DNA of 64,000 nt, taken from NCBI GenBank assembly GCA_020627925.1, contig JAHDFY010000006.1, forward strand, positions 1 to 64,000. The letters run 5' to 3'. The stretch is from a bacterium. Its GTDB lineage: Bacteria; Patescibacteriota; Gracilibacteria; Absconditabacterales; Absconditicoccaceae. The notes under the pieces are model-generated. The model saw only the letters and a list, made by a program, of their open reading frames with translations, ran no database searches and was not told where the DNA came from. Position numbers and translations under genes: made by a program. Shown here piece by piece: positions 7,905 through 17,952 of the stretch (position 1 is its first letter; every line of letters starts with the position of its first letter).

Positions 7905-9653
7905 ATGACTCACCGCTCTTTCCACTTTAATCCTCAATGGTCGCGCAAAAGAATGTTTATTGAACCATTGCGTGCTCTTTGGGTAAGATATGCAATCACT
8001 TCGTTTGTCTCTGTCTTGCAAGCTTTGTATGGTATTATTGTTGTTTGGTTTTCTTCTTCTATGCTAGGTGCCTTTGAGAGAAATGACCCTGCTGCTTATC
8101 AATGGTATGTAAGCGCTTTTGTTTGATTTATGCTATTCTTTTATGCAGTAAGGTGGTCAACAAGACACTTTAATAGCGATACAGACTACATAGTAGCAAG
8201 TAGACTCAAAAAATTTCTCTACGAAAGATTTCTTGCGATGGATAACAACCAAGTAGAATCGAAAGGAACAGGAAGAGTTACCGCTATTTTGTGAGAAGGG
8301 GTTGGAGGACGAAATAGTCTTCTACGATTCTTGGCGAGAAGATTGCTGAGAGAAGTAATGACAGTTGTCTTTTCTCTCATCTTTATTGCAACTATTTCAT
8401 GGCAGTTTTTTGGTCTGGCAGTGATATACATTTTATTGTTAGGAGCTTTTATGTTTTGGCTCAACAAAAAAATGCATCACCTAAGAAAAGAAAGAAAACA
8501 GTTGTGAATAGAAGAAAATAGACATAAGCTCAAAATTATGATGTCAAAATTTGAAGTACTACAAAGCGAAAAAACACAACAAGAACTTGATGAAGTCGGT
8601 ATGTTTACCGAAAAGAAAAGACTCGTACAAAGACAAATAAACAACTACAATTATCCTATGTATGACTTGCCAGGATTAGGAAACTCATGAATTAGATTAG
8701 TAGTGATGTTGACTATCGGTATGGCAGTTTTTTCTTGATCGAGCTCGATCGAAGAATTCGCCGCGTTGATGGGAGCAATTGGTTATTTGTCATCAATGAT
8801 TTTTAGGGTAACAGATTCTCACAAATTTTGGCAAGAAAAAACCGTTCATGTAGAAAAACTATATGACTTTCTCGAGGAAATCAATCCAATCCAATGACTG
8901 AACTCATGAAATGATTTTGTTTACAAAAAAGGAGATATCAAGATTGCCAATTTACGTTTTGGCTACGGTGATGAGTTGATTTTTGACGATTTTAGTCTGC
9001 AGCTTCAATGATGAAAAAAAACAGCCTTTGTCGGAGAAAGTTGATCAGGAAAATCAACACTGATGAAACTTATTGCTGGTTATCTTCATGGAGATGAATG
9101 AGAAATAAGTATTGACCAACAACCACTTTCCAAGACCAAACTTCAAAGCTACTATCGTAATATAGGATACTTGACGCAAGAGCCCTCAGTCTTTGATGGA
9201 ACGATTATAGAAAACTTAACTTACGCATCTTTCTGACCGATAAGCTCTAAAGCAATACAAAAAGCAATTTCGTTGGCAAAGTGTAATTTTATCAACGATT
9301 TTAAAGACGGATTGCAAACAGAAATTGGAGAACGCTGAATCAAGTTGTCATGATGACAGCGCCAGCGTCTCGCTATTGCAAAAATATTCCTCAAAAATCC
9401 TCAAATAATTCTATTGGATGAACCAACTTCCGCGCTTGATTCTTTCTCTGAAGAAGCGATTACGGAGGCAATGCATAATCTTTTTGCATGACGCACGGTC
9501 GTTATTATTGCACATAGATTGCAAACTGTCAAACAAGCTGACGACATTATTGTTTTTGACAAAGGAAAAATAGTCGAAAGGGGAACACACAAAGAGCTCC
9601 TCAAACAAAAAGGACAATACGCCAAAATGCTTGAGTTACAAAGCGGATTTTAA
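7905..9653 (+). CDS. ABC exporter, fused permease and ATPase (MsbA-like half transporter)
   Basis: 582 aa. The first 330 residues hold about six membrane segments of a type IV (former type I) exporter fold; the rest is the ATPase domain. Walker A GESGSGKST carries a TGA-encoded Gly at 9042-9044 (residue 380), and the signature LSGGQRQR uses TGA TGA for its Gly pair (9351-9356, residues 483-484). Walker [12 protein letters not shown] and the H-loop AHRLQT follow. About 16 in-frame TGA codons. It acts as a homodimer or with another half transporter; substrate (lipid, peptide or drug) is not deducible. Confidence 0.93.
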
Positions 9654-9660
9654 TAATATG

Positions 9661-9996
9661 TTATACGAGCCTTGCTCCGTTGGGAACTTCCCAATCAGGG
9701 CTAATCAATACTATCTCTTTTTGCTCGTCATCAAAACCAGTGACAAGGACTTCGGACATCCGAGGTCCTATTTGTTTTGGCGGAAAATTAGTGACAGCTA
9801 GTACTTGTTTGCCTACTAGTTTTTGAGGCGTATAATGACCAGTGATTTGGGCAGAAGATTTTTTAATTCCCAATGCAGATCAAAAATCTATCCTCATTTT
9901 GATTGCTGGCTTACGAGCTTCAGGAAAATCCATTGCTTCCACAATAGTTCCAACCCTCAGTTCAACTTTGTCAAAATCTTCTCGTGTAATAGTCAT
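9661..9996 (-). CDS. CsaA-like tRNA-binding domain protein
   Basis: 111 aa, a single EMAP/Trbp-type OB fold: [32 protein letters not shown], then [27 protein letters not shown], ending VPNGARLV. CsaA proteins are dimeric, tRNA-binding and have been linked to protein export. One in-frame TGA at a conserved Gly. It converges with the exporter (7 bases between stops). Confidence 0.88.
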
Positions 9997-10019
9997 TATG
10001 CAGTAGTGTTGTGTAAAAT

Positions 10020-10292
10020 TTAGTGTGCTGCTGATTTCCAATAATATGATCCATCCAACTCCTTATCAACATGGTGCTTGACATATAATTCACGCTTCAA
10101 AAGTGATGCATTACCAAAACTATGCCACTTTTCCAAAAAATCATGAAATTCTTTTTCAGTAAAATTTGTCTTAGGAGGTATATGACTTGCAAGATAACGA
10201 AGAACGATTTGTTGTTTTATTTGTGTCGATGGCCATTGTTTAATAATACCGCTAGCATCCAAAAATCACCTTATGCGTTCAAAATCAGTCAT
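10020..10292 (-). CDS. DUF2087 domain protein
   Basis: 90 aa. The core reads [20 protein letters not shown], then [33 protein letters not shown], matching the DUF2087 pattern (VLRYLA...YTE.E.N..L...H.D..TLRREL...L..R..G..YW), a winged-helix-like module often found in regulators. The start is an ATG at 10292, recovered because a TGA at residue 9 is Gly. It lies 23 bases downstream of the CsaA-like gene's start region on the same strand, so the two may be cotranscribed. Confidence 0.8.
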
Positions 10293-10352
10293 GATAAAAC
10301 ATAAAAAATAAGAATAAACCTTTACTATATTATACGATAAACAACAAAAAAC

Positions 10353-10380
10353 GTGACAGAATGCTATAGTATTTTGTCAC
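10353..10380. repeat. 28-base near-perfect inverted repeat
   Basis: GTGACAGAATGCTA is followed directly by TAGTATTTTGTCAC. The only two departures from perfect symmetry would be G-U pairs in RNA read from the + strand. It lies between the divergent DUF2087 and Nudix genes, 58 bases before the Nudix start, so it may be an operator or an RNA hairpin. Confidence 0.6.
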
Positions 10381-10438
10381 TTTTGTGATGTAGAAAGCGT
10401 AGCAATACTATGATGATTTACTTATTTTGATACAAATA

Positions 10439-11173
10439 ATGTTTACACCGTATGTACTTCACAAAGGGTCTTTGTCTTTTACTGACATTGCCATAGAGCA
10501 CACAACCCATTCCTCTTTTTGTATTGATGAAGCAACCAATGCCCGTGTCAGCGACGTACGGCAAACATTGCAACTTCGTCGTAAAGAAGAGTGAAGGCTT
10601 TGTTTCAATGGAAACTACTATAGAGTAGAAACAATACAACAACAATCACCACAGCAACTTGCTATTGGTTTGAGTACGATTCGCTACCAATACATTGCTG
10701 CATACAGATCTATGCAAGATTTTTTTGAATCATCACCCGAGCATCATCTCAATCATTTGTCCGTTGCTGCGATGATCAAAACAAGCGACAACAAATACGT
10801 TTTTGGTGTCCGTTCACACAACGGAAGTATTGACTTAATTGGCGGAGGAGTACAAAAAGATGAGCTGTTGGTGCAATCAGGAACTGATATACAAAAAACT
10901 TTGTACAAAGAATGCAAAGAAGAAATCTGACTGGATTCATGTCATATCTCATCTTGTACGTATGTGGGTACACTGTTTTCGTATACCTCCAACAATATCG
11001 TTATTGCTTCCATGCAGCTAGCTATCTCTTCGCAAGAATTGAGTGAGCTTTTTCATCAAAAAACAGATGAAGAAATGAAATGACTGCTTTATATAGAGCC
11101 ACAAGATATACAACACTTTCTTGGCAAAATGAAAAGTTATAGACCGCTTATCAATGACATACGAACACCGTAA
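10439..11173 (+). CDS. Nudix-like hydrolase, 244 aa
   Basis: The second half contains LIGGGVQKDE and, after an insertion, KECKEEIGL. This matches the Nudix box GX5EX7REUXEEXGU with R changed to K and about seven extra residues between the G/E pair and the helix. The catalytic Glu pair is kept, so activity on a nucleoside diphosphate-type substrate is possible. The first 75 residues are not recognised. Three in-frame TGA codons. The ATG at 10439 is the first in frame after the inverted repeat. Confidence 0.7.
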
Positions 11174-11211
11174 TAGTATCCTCAAAATAAAATCAATTTA
11201 TTGTTTTTGTG

Positions 11212-11220
11212 TGATATAAT
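11212..11220 (+). promoter_or_regulatory. Extended -10 promoter candidate
   Basis: TG-A-TATAAT (11212-11220) lies about 130 bases before the secreted-protein gene and after the Nudix stop. No good -35 is visible. Confidence 0.35.
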
Positions 11221-11348
11221 TAAAAAACTTGCCACATACAATGGTAAATCATCATCAAAAAAGTAATGTCTGTTATAGTAAATAAAAATAAAACTTATTA
11301 CATACACAACCAAAAGGCTTGAAATCAAGCCAATTAAAATTCAAAATC

Positions 11349-12020
11349 ATGAAACTAAAATGTATCATTCTTTCTTTTCTTTTTTACAATTGTGTTTTTG
11401 CGCAAGATAATAATCAGGTTACAATAAATAACTGCCAAAGATCAGTTAGTGTAAAGAACTATAGAGAAGGATATGTCGTTGTGCCAAAACCGACGGCAAT
11501 GCTAGGTAAAAAAGAAGGTGTTATATATGCCGAATTACCAAAAAATAAGAAATATAAGCTTACTATTAATAGTAATCAAATTACTATGTCAGGATATGGC
11601 GCTACTAAGACTATCACACACACTGTACATGATAAAATAGTTGTTTATATTAGGAAGGGACAAAACCTAAAAATAGAAATTAAAAACTCACAAAGAGTTG
11701 CTCTTAATTTGCTTGATTGTAAGTTTTTGGACTTATCTCTTACAAATAAATCTATTTGTTCAGCTCTCGTTGTTGGGTCTGATTCTACTAGTGTTTCGTT
11801 GATTAATTCTCAGATGTTTTTAGAAAAAAGCAGCTTTATTTCTGTGTACGTAGATGCTGATAAATCATCATTTTCCGCAAAAGATGACAAATCATCAGGA
11901 CTAGCAATAAAAGCGGCTAATGGGAGTACTATTCAGTGCAAAACAACAATACCTAGTGCGGATATTGATTTAATTACCGATGCAACATCAACATTTATTG
12001 ATAATGACTCAATAAAGTAG
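11349..12020 (+). CDS. Secreted protein of unknown function, beta-rich
   Basis: 223 aa from the ATG at 11349, which begins a classic signal peptide (MKLKCIILSFLFYNCVFAQ, cleavage after FA or AQ). An upstream in-frame ATG at 11319 would spoil it. The mature part alternates Ser/Thr/Ile strands with short turns (ALNLLDCKFLDLSLTN), like the right-handed repeats of DUF2807/GIN head domains in Bacteroidota; this is only a resemblance. No TGA codon among its roughly nine Gly. The signal sequence style and codon pattern suggest acquisition from a standard-code bacterium. Confidence 0.75.
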   Translation: MKLKCIILSFLFYNCVFAQDNNQVTINNCQRSVSVKNYREGYVVVPKPTAMLGKKEGVIYAELPKNKKYKLTINSNQITMSGYGATKTITHTVHDKIVVYIRKGQNLKIEIKNSQRVALNLLDCKFLDLSLTNKSICSALVVGSDSTSVSLINSQMFLEKSSFISVYVDADKSSFSAKDDKSSGLAIKAANGSTIQCKTTIPSADIDLITDATSTFIDNDSIK

Positions 12021-12049
12021 AATGTAACAAGAAAATTAATTGTATAGCG

Positions 12050-12080
12050 AAAGAGCCTCTGTAATCAGCTGGCTCTTTTC
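12050..12080. terminator. Terminator between convergent genes
   Basis: AAAGAGCC (12050-12057) pairs with GGCTCTTT (12071-12078), with T/A runs on both sides. It serves the secreted-protein gene and perhaps the DUF1905 gene from the other side. Confidence 0.75.
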
Positions 12081-12401
12081 TTAATCAATCAAAGAAAGAG
12101 ACACCAACACCTTACTTCATTCCTCAATTCTGAGCTCTTTACGAATGGCTGACTTGAGTGGTAAAAGATAGGTACCACTTTTTTTATCGGGAAAAATACT
12201 TGTTTCTCGTGAAACAAAGCCAATGGTTGCTTTTACTTTGACGGATCCTCGTCATTTTCTCGGTTTGCTTGCAGCGAGTGCTTGAATAGCTTGAGAAGAC
12301 CCCTGGTCGACATTGACAAAATATCGCGAACCTTTGTGTTTACCGTTATTTCGAATCCAAACGGTATCATTAAAACGAAATTCCGAACAGAGAGATGGCA
12401 T
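12081..12401 (-). CDS. DUF1905 domain protein
   Basis: 106 aa. It matches DUF1905: YFVNVDQGSSQAIQALAAS, then GRGSVKVKATIG, TSIFPDKKSGTYLLPLKSAIRKELRIEEGSKVLVSLSL. Proteins of this type are small beta barrels, sometimes joined to a YdeI-like domain. The conserved Gly of RKGRGSV comes from TGA. The gene is downstream of and 18 bases from the YcaQ-like gene on the same strand, likely one operon. Confidence 0.87.
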
Positions 12402-12419
12402 CGTAATAATCATATAATA

Positions 12420-13487
12420 CTAAATAATTTCTATGGTGTTTATTCAAAGAAATTGCGCATAAGAATGTGCTGCTTTTTCCATATGTGAGGAGGATAGCGC
12501 TATGTTCTGGTCAAGATGATTGATTTGTATGCGTATTTTATCTTTGAGCAGCGTGCGTTTTCGTGTTCCTGCTATGTTTCCATCAACAACCACAAGTGGC
12601 CAAAAAGTTCCATTTTTTGCGTATTGTGTTTGGTGAATTGCCAATGAGTTCCACAATTTGTCTTTGTATCCAAGAAAAAATTCATCATATGCTCACAAAA
12701 AAAATATTTCTCAAGACTGATGTCACGTTTTTTCTCCCCATGTAGGTGGCGTCGCTATGTATGTTTTCCCTTCATATTCTTGTTGTATAAGCATCTTTCA
12801 TGCTCAAGCAATTCACTGGCGGCAATCTGTTTTTCCAAGTTTTGTCCATCTTGCCATATCATCAACAGTTGCTGGTCCATGAGCACGAAAAAACATTGTT
12901 GCTAATTTTATCAATGCTTCCTCTCTTGTGGGTTGAAGAGGTTTATTGACCCATTCGTTGAGCAGTACAAATGTATCTTCGTTGCCTTTGCGAGGACCAA
13001 AACAGATAAGTTTTTTTGTTGCTGCATAGTTGAGTAGGTGGTATATCCGTTGTTTTTTGAGAGCTATTCATTTGTCTTCCCAATAATGAGCTATTTGTTT
13101 ACGTGTCATTTGTTTGCCACCTCTGAGCATTTCATCCAAAAGATCCAATGCTGTAGTTGCTTGTTTATCGGAGATTCACAGATATTCTCTACGTCATGCA
13201 AAGCTACCCAACATTTTTGATGCACACAGGTCCATCATCCAATGCACATTCTGAGGCAACAAAAAATGAATAGTACCACGCATGGGTCGTGTACGAATTA
13301 TTTTTCATTGAGCAATTGTTTCGGTGATGGTTTGGTATGATTGACCTGAACGAATTCCTATTGCTCGTGTTGCCCAATGGTAATCTTGTGCTTGCATACA
13401 TCCAAAATGCTGTACGACGTCGACAGCTCACGTCAATAAAGAGCTAGACAATCATTGCTGTGATAAACGTTGAGAGATAAGAGTCAT
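12420..13487 (-). CDS. Winged-helix DNA-binding protein, YcaQ/AlkX-like (HTH_42)
   Basis: 355 aa. N-terminal LGCMQAQD-like box (FGCMQAQDYHWATRAIGIRSG), then RTRPMRGTIHFLLPQN, FFRAHGPATVDDMARWTKL and GAYDEFFLGYKD, closing with PLVVVDGNIAGTRKR. This order is that of PF06224 proteins. Family members include AlkX/YcaQ, which unhook DNA interstrand crosslinks by glycosylase action, and AlkZ. The QAQD and other catalytic motifs of AlkZ/AlkX look kept (QAQD at about residue 34-37). About twelve in-frame TGA codons; invisible under the standard code except for a C-terminal piece. Confidence 0.88.
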
Positions 13488-13582
13488 AAGAAAGCAGTCA
13501 GGCTAAATATTTTTATCTTGTTCTTTTGGTGGCAGTCAGTAGTATTGCAATAGAAAATGTTTATTTTGTTCTTCTTACATTA

Positions 13583-13957
13583 ATGGCTACAAAAAAAATA
13601 TGGACCTATTGTTTTCATGTGGCAAGATTGCTTGCTGCAGTGATTCTTCTACAAACACTCTATTTCAAATTTTGAGCGCTACCAGAGTCTGTGGAAATCT
13701 TCACTATGTTGTGAGTAGAACCGTGGGGGAGGATCGGTAGCGGTCTTGTTGAGTTGCTCGCAGGATTACTTCTTTTGTGGCCAGCAACAGCATGGTACGG
13801 AGCTATTATTGCAGTGGTTGTCATGCTAGGAGCCATTGTTGCACATGTCGCTATTTTGTGAATAAATTCTTTGTTCTTCATGGCAATAATAACATTATTT
13901 GCTGCATTTACCACCATAATCCTCATACAAAAAAAACTACACGTAGTAAAAAAGTAA
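13583..13957 (+). CDS. DoxX-like membrane protein
   Basis: 124 aa with four hydrophobic segments. Helix 1 reads ARLLAAVILLQTLYFKFGALPES, then FTMLGVEPWGRIGSGLVELLAGLLLLWP, the typical DoxX order (xxFGxxP...G..E...LLL). DoxX-like proteins are poorly defined; some link to redox or sulfur metabolism. Three in-frame TGA codons. Confidence 0.8.
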
Positions 13958-13960
13958 GAA

Positions 13961-13986
13961 AAAACAGGCTATAAGCCTGTTTTTTG
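13961..13986. terminator. Bidirectional terminator
   Basis: ACAGGC-TATAA-GCCTGT flanked by A-run and T-run, between the DoxX-like gene and the converging DKNYY-type gene. Confidence 0.8.
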
Positions 13987-14005
13987 CTAATGATTTTTTC
14001 TTCTC

Positions 14006-15415
14006 TTATTGTGTTTGTTTTTTTCCTCTAGATCGTGTATTGTTTTCGTCTCCTGCATCTGCATAACGAGCATAGACATGAAATGTTGCTGGGTTTGCTC
14101 ACACAAGAATCTCATCATAATAGTAAACATGTTGTGAATCTTTGCTATAGCCCTCACCCAAGTATTGGTATGTCTTTGGGTCAATAAAAGGGAAATCTTT
14201 TTTATCAACAGAGACTGAATAAAGTTTTTGCCTACATCATTCTTTAAAAGCGCTTGTTTCTTGATCACAAGTATAGTATGTTTCACCATTGTTGTACGTA
14301 GCAAAAGTTGTTCCATAGTTACGAAATGAAACCCCTGTTTCTCCCAAAATTTGTACTGCTTCACCGCTATGTGGATAAAACGTCAAACTCGTTGGTTCTA
14401 AGTGAGTGCCAAATAGCTCAAACGAACCAGCTAGTTGTCATAAACTTTCCCAATCGCTGCTTGGTGAAAACTCATTTTTTTTGGTCCATCATTCGACATT
14501 AAAACCTGCCCAACATTTTTTTTCATCACAAATAACTCCTATGTTGCTGCCTTTCGTATTATGTCGATTTCACCAGTCAATACTGTGATTTTTGTAATGT
14601 GAATAGGTATCATTGAGATATTGCTTTCGTGATGCATCTTTCATAGTGGCTTTTTGCGCATAATTTTGCCAAAAGACATCCCTTCCATAGTTGTTTTGTG
14701 AGCTTCTGAGTAAATGTGTTGGCGTTTCATGCTCTTCAAAAAGCTGTGTTCCATTGAGAAAATAAGGTTCTTGTTGGAAATCAAAAATAATATAATCAAT
14801 AATATCCGCTCCAAAAATTGTTTTACGAACTAATGCAGCCGATTCAGCATCACCATCATAAGGACTGTGAGAAGCAACAAGGTACAAATTTCCTATCGAG
14901 GTATTAACTGGATAATTTACAGTATTCCCCCCATGAAAATAGACAACTTGATTGTTGTGTAATTCATGCTGATGAAGCTCCTGCATGATCGTTGGTTGCA
15001 CTTTGAGCAAAAAAATCGTCGAAGAAGCATGATGACCAAAGAGCCAAACAGACAGCATGAGCAAAAGATACAACAAGAACGCCTTCACGATTGCTCCAAA
15101 ATGATGACGTTTGGATCGTTTTTTGTGTGATGCAACATACATGATACCAATTCTTGTACAAAGATATACCGCAACAAAAAGCAACAAAAGAGGAAACATT
15201 CATTCTGGTAGAATATGACCAATAAACGGCATCGAATGCGAATGATTAAAGAAAATATAATTCCATGTTCGCATCTCTATATGAAAAAAGACAAGAAGAA
15301 TATACCCAAACATGACCAAATGAAAAAACATGACAAGTAGTCATAATATTTTTTTGTTTTGAGTATACAAAAAGACACCAGGACTCAAAAACACAGCAAA
15401 AAAGCGAGAAAACAT
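14006..15415 (-). CDS. Membrane protein with extracellular DKNYY-like C-terminus, 469 aa
   Basis: Four hydrophobic segments fill about residues 20-125. A long soluble part follows, with four Cys residues (near 290, 303, 378 and 387). The C-terminal stretch (SVDKKDFPFIDPKTYQYLGEGYSKDSQHVYYYDE) resembles DKNYY-family repeats, where displayed residues precede VYYY. The start at 15415 (MFSRFFAVFL) is the first ATG in the frame once TGA is read as Gly. The soluble part is likely on the outer face. Function unknown. Confidence 0.7.
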
Positions 15416-15561
15416 AGACAAATAATTCTTAAGACAAATAAAAAAACACAGAACACTGCGTTTGTAATCATTTTGCCAGAGAAATCTACAGAGAGATATG
15501 ATAAGAAAAAAAATAAAAGAACATATTACAGAAATACTTTATAGAAATTAATGACAAATAG

Positions 15562-15600
15562 AAAAGCACCTTCAAGAATGACCTGAGGGTGCTTTTTTTA
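15562..15600. terminator. Strong bidirectional terminator
   Basis: A 13-position stem (AAAAGCACCTTCA with TGAGGGTGCTTTT, one mismatch) and T-run. It lies just beyond the LRR gene stop and upstream of the DKNYY-type gene. Confidence 0.8.
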
Positions 15601-15608
15601 TGCAATAC

Positions 15609-16898
15609 CTATTCCTCTTTTTTGGGCATAAGTAAAAGATATGATGCTTCATCGACGCGATCCTTGTTCTTCTTGAAGTAATAGGGGTCAAATGAAAATT
15701 TATCGATGATAGGAATCAGATTTTTTGGAAAAAAAATTGGTTGTTGGCGAAAAATACCTAGTTTCCTTTTGGGTTCTGGTAATATGATTTTAGATGAAAA
15801 AGAGAAAAGCCCAAAGTTTTCCAATCATAAAAAGTCCTCCGGTATAGTACCATGATAAACGCCATAGTCGTGATTAATTTCTTTGAGATTTGTGAGAAAA
15901 ATAATTGTTTTGTCAAAATCAAACGTTTCCATTCTTTTCAAATTGATTTCTTCTAACGATGAAAAATTATTTCCCAGTCATTTCAGGTCCAGTATTCTCG
16001 TGTGATTTTCTGGTAATGATTTATTGCTTAGTGCTAATTTTTTTAGCTGGGGAAGGTGAATAGAAGTGATGTTTTCCAAAGAGTGATTTTGTATACAAAG
16101 TTCTTGAATAGTTTCCCAACCTTTCCATTGTTTGGGGAGCGTAGAAAAAAAATAATTTTCTAAACGTACAGTAGATAAACGAGGCAAGGTACTCAGTATC
16201 CCAAGGTCGTCTGCGGTTAATGTTCCTGGGCGTCCTGCTTTGTGTTCTTTGCTCCCTTTTTTGGTGGTTAATCAGACTTCTTTGTAAGTACCTATTGATA
16301 AGTCTATTTTTTGTAGCGAATGTAATTGTCAAAAGCTATCGGGTAAACTCTCTACATTAGCAACTCATAAACCAAGGTCTTGGAGGCTCCCCATTTCGCC
16401 AAACCATGACGGGAGTGATTGCCCACTATAGTTTTTGATCGAAAGTGTTTGTAATCCTTCCAGGTGCAATAAAAAATCAGGAATTTCTTCTACAACAAGA
16501 TTTGTTTCAAAGCTTTTTAGCTTTTGAGCATGTTTCAGTGATTGAGGAATTTTTGCAACGAATCTGGTATAAGTTAGTCTGTCATTGACGCAAAAATGGG
16601 TTAAATTGCTACAATAAGCTAGTTCATCAAAAGAAGGAAATGTAGAACCAAAGTACGATGTAATAGTTATCGTGTCGATTGATTCCCAAAATTCTTTTTT
16701 GTCTTTGTATTTTTTTGCAAAAAAAATTCGTTGTTCGATCGAAACTCATTCGCTCAAAAATTCTTTGGTTATTTCTTCTTCGCCCTCATGAATAAACGTT
16801 GATTTATGTTTCAAAACATTCAGTAAATCATCTTTACAAAATGACGACGGATTATTCTCAAAGTGGCTTTCCTTGCTATACTCATTTATTTCAACCAT
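15609..16898 (-). CDS. Leucine-rich-repeat protein, 429 aa
   Basis: Repeats run over about residues 90-380 with the LRR spacing of L-x-x-L-x-I/L and N/C positions, e.g. LEGLQTLSIKNYSGQSLPSWF, LHSLQKIDLS and LPQLKKLALSNKSLPEN. No signal peptide or membrane anchor is visible, so it may be cytosolic or secreted by another route. LRR proteins bind other proteins. Six or so in-frame TGA codons. It stands alone between terminators; an AT-rich divergent promoter region separates it from the UbiA gene. Confidence 0.85.
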
Positions 16899-17061
16899 CA
16901 ATAACACTGTTATTGCTAAACTATATTTATTATAAACAAAAGAAACAAAATAACAAAAAATGACTAAATAGATTTTCGCAAGACAATCACGATTGCTTTT
17001 GCTTGATAAAACAAGTGTAGTGAGTACATCTAAGATAATTTATTCTTCGCTATACAAACGC

Positions 17062-17952
17062 ATGCTGAGTATTTCACGTCCACGTTTTTGGATGTACACA
17101 ATTGGTCCCTATTTGCTCGGAACGGTTGCAGGATTGACCTCGGTTTTGGACAATCCACTTATTTTTTCCTGGATGGTGCTGCCATCTTACTTGCAATTGA
17201 TTTGGTGACTGTGACTGCTGTATTTTACGTTTCCTGCAAATTTTTTGATCTATGGTGTGAATGATATTCGAGATTACGAAACAGATAAACACAACCCCAA
17301 AAAACAACATTATGAAACGTTGGTGACACCAAAAAAACACAATGATCTGACTCGCGTAATTGTTCGAACGACAATTCCATTTTTGCTCGTTTTTTTGTGA
17401 GCAGTCGTGTATCAAGCTTCTTTGTTGCAAAACATGACGTATGCGGTTTCTCTTATGGGAGCGCTCGCTTTATTTGTCTTTTTGTGAATATTTTATAGTG
17501 CCAAACCGATAAGAGCAAAAGCAATTCCGTTTGTGGATGGGATTTTTAACTTTTTGTATGTAGTTCCTGGGATTATCTCATTTTTGTTGGTGAGAATGTC
17601 CTGAGTAGAAATTGATGGGTGAGTACTGCTTGCGGCCTTATTTTGGGTCATGGCAATGCATGCATATTCTGCGGTACCCGACATTCAAGCCGATAACGCA
17701 GCTTGAATTCCAACCGTAGCGACATTACTAACAAAAGATCTGACTTTACTCTACTGTCTGTTGCTCTATAGTGGCGCAGCATTCTTGACCTTTGACTATC
17801 TGCAATATGTGGGCGTTGCCATCGGAGCTATATATGGACTGATGATGATTGCTTCTATGTTTGTGCGCGATATCTTTGCTCTCTATCGCTGGTTTCCTCT
17901 AATCAATACGCTTTTGTGATTTGCTATTTTTATCTTTCTTGCATTCTTCTAA
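17062..17952 (+). CDS. UbiA-family prenyltransferase (lycopene elongase-like)
   Basis: 296 aa, about eight membrane helices. Motif 1 N67-DIRDYETD (NDxxDxxxD) binds the prenyl diphosphate through Mg2+, and VPDIQAD near residue 210 is the second Asp motif. It begins SRPRFWMYTIGPYLLG, typical of the UbiA subgroup next to carotenoid genes. The ATG at 17062 is preferred; a TTG at 16993 would add 23 residues. The next gene, a CrtI-like desaturase, begins on the base after the stop, so the pair is translationally linked and probably makes or modifies a C50-type or prenylated carotenoid. That product is inference. Confidence 0.88.

Noticed and set aside
15359-15544. 61-codon + strand Lys-rich frame
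   Set aside because: It is antisense to the N-terminus and upstream region of the 469-aa membrane protein gene and has low complexity.
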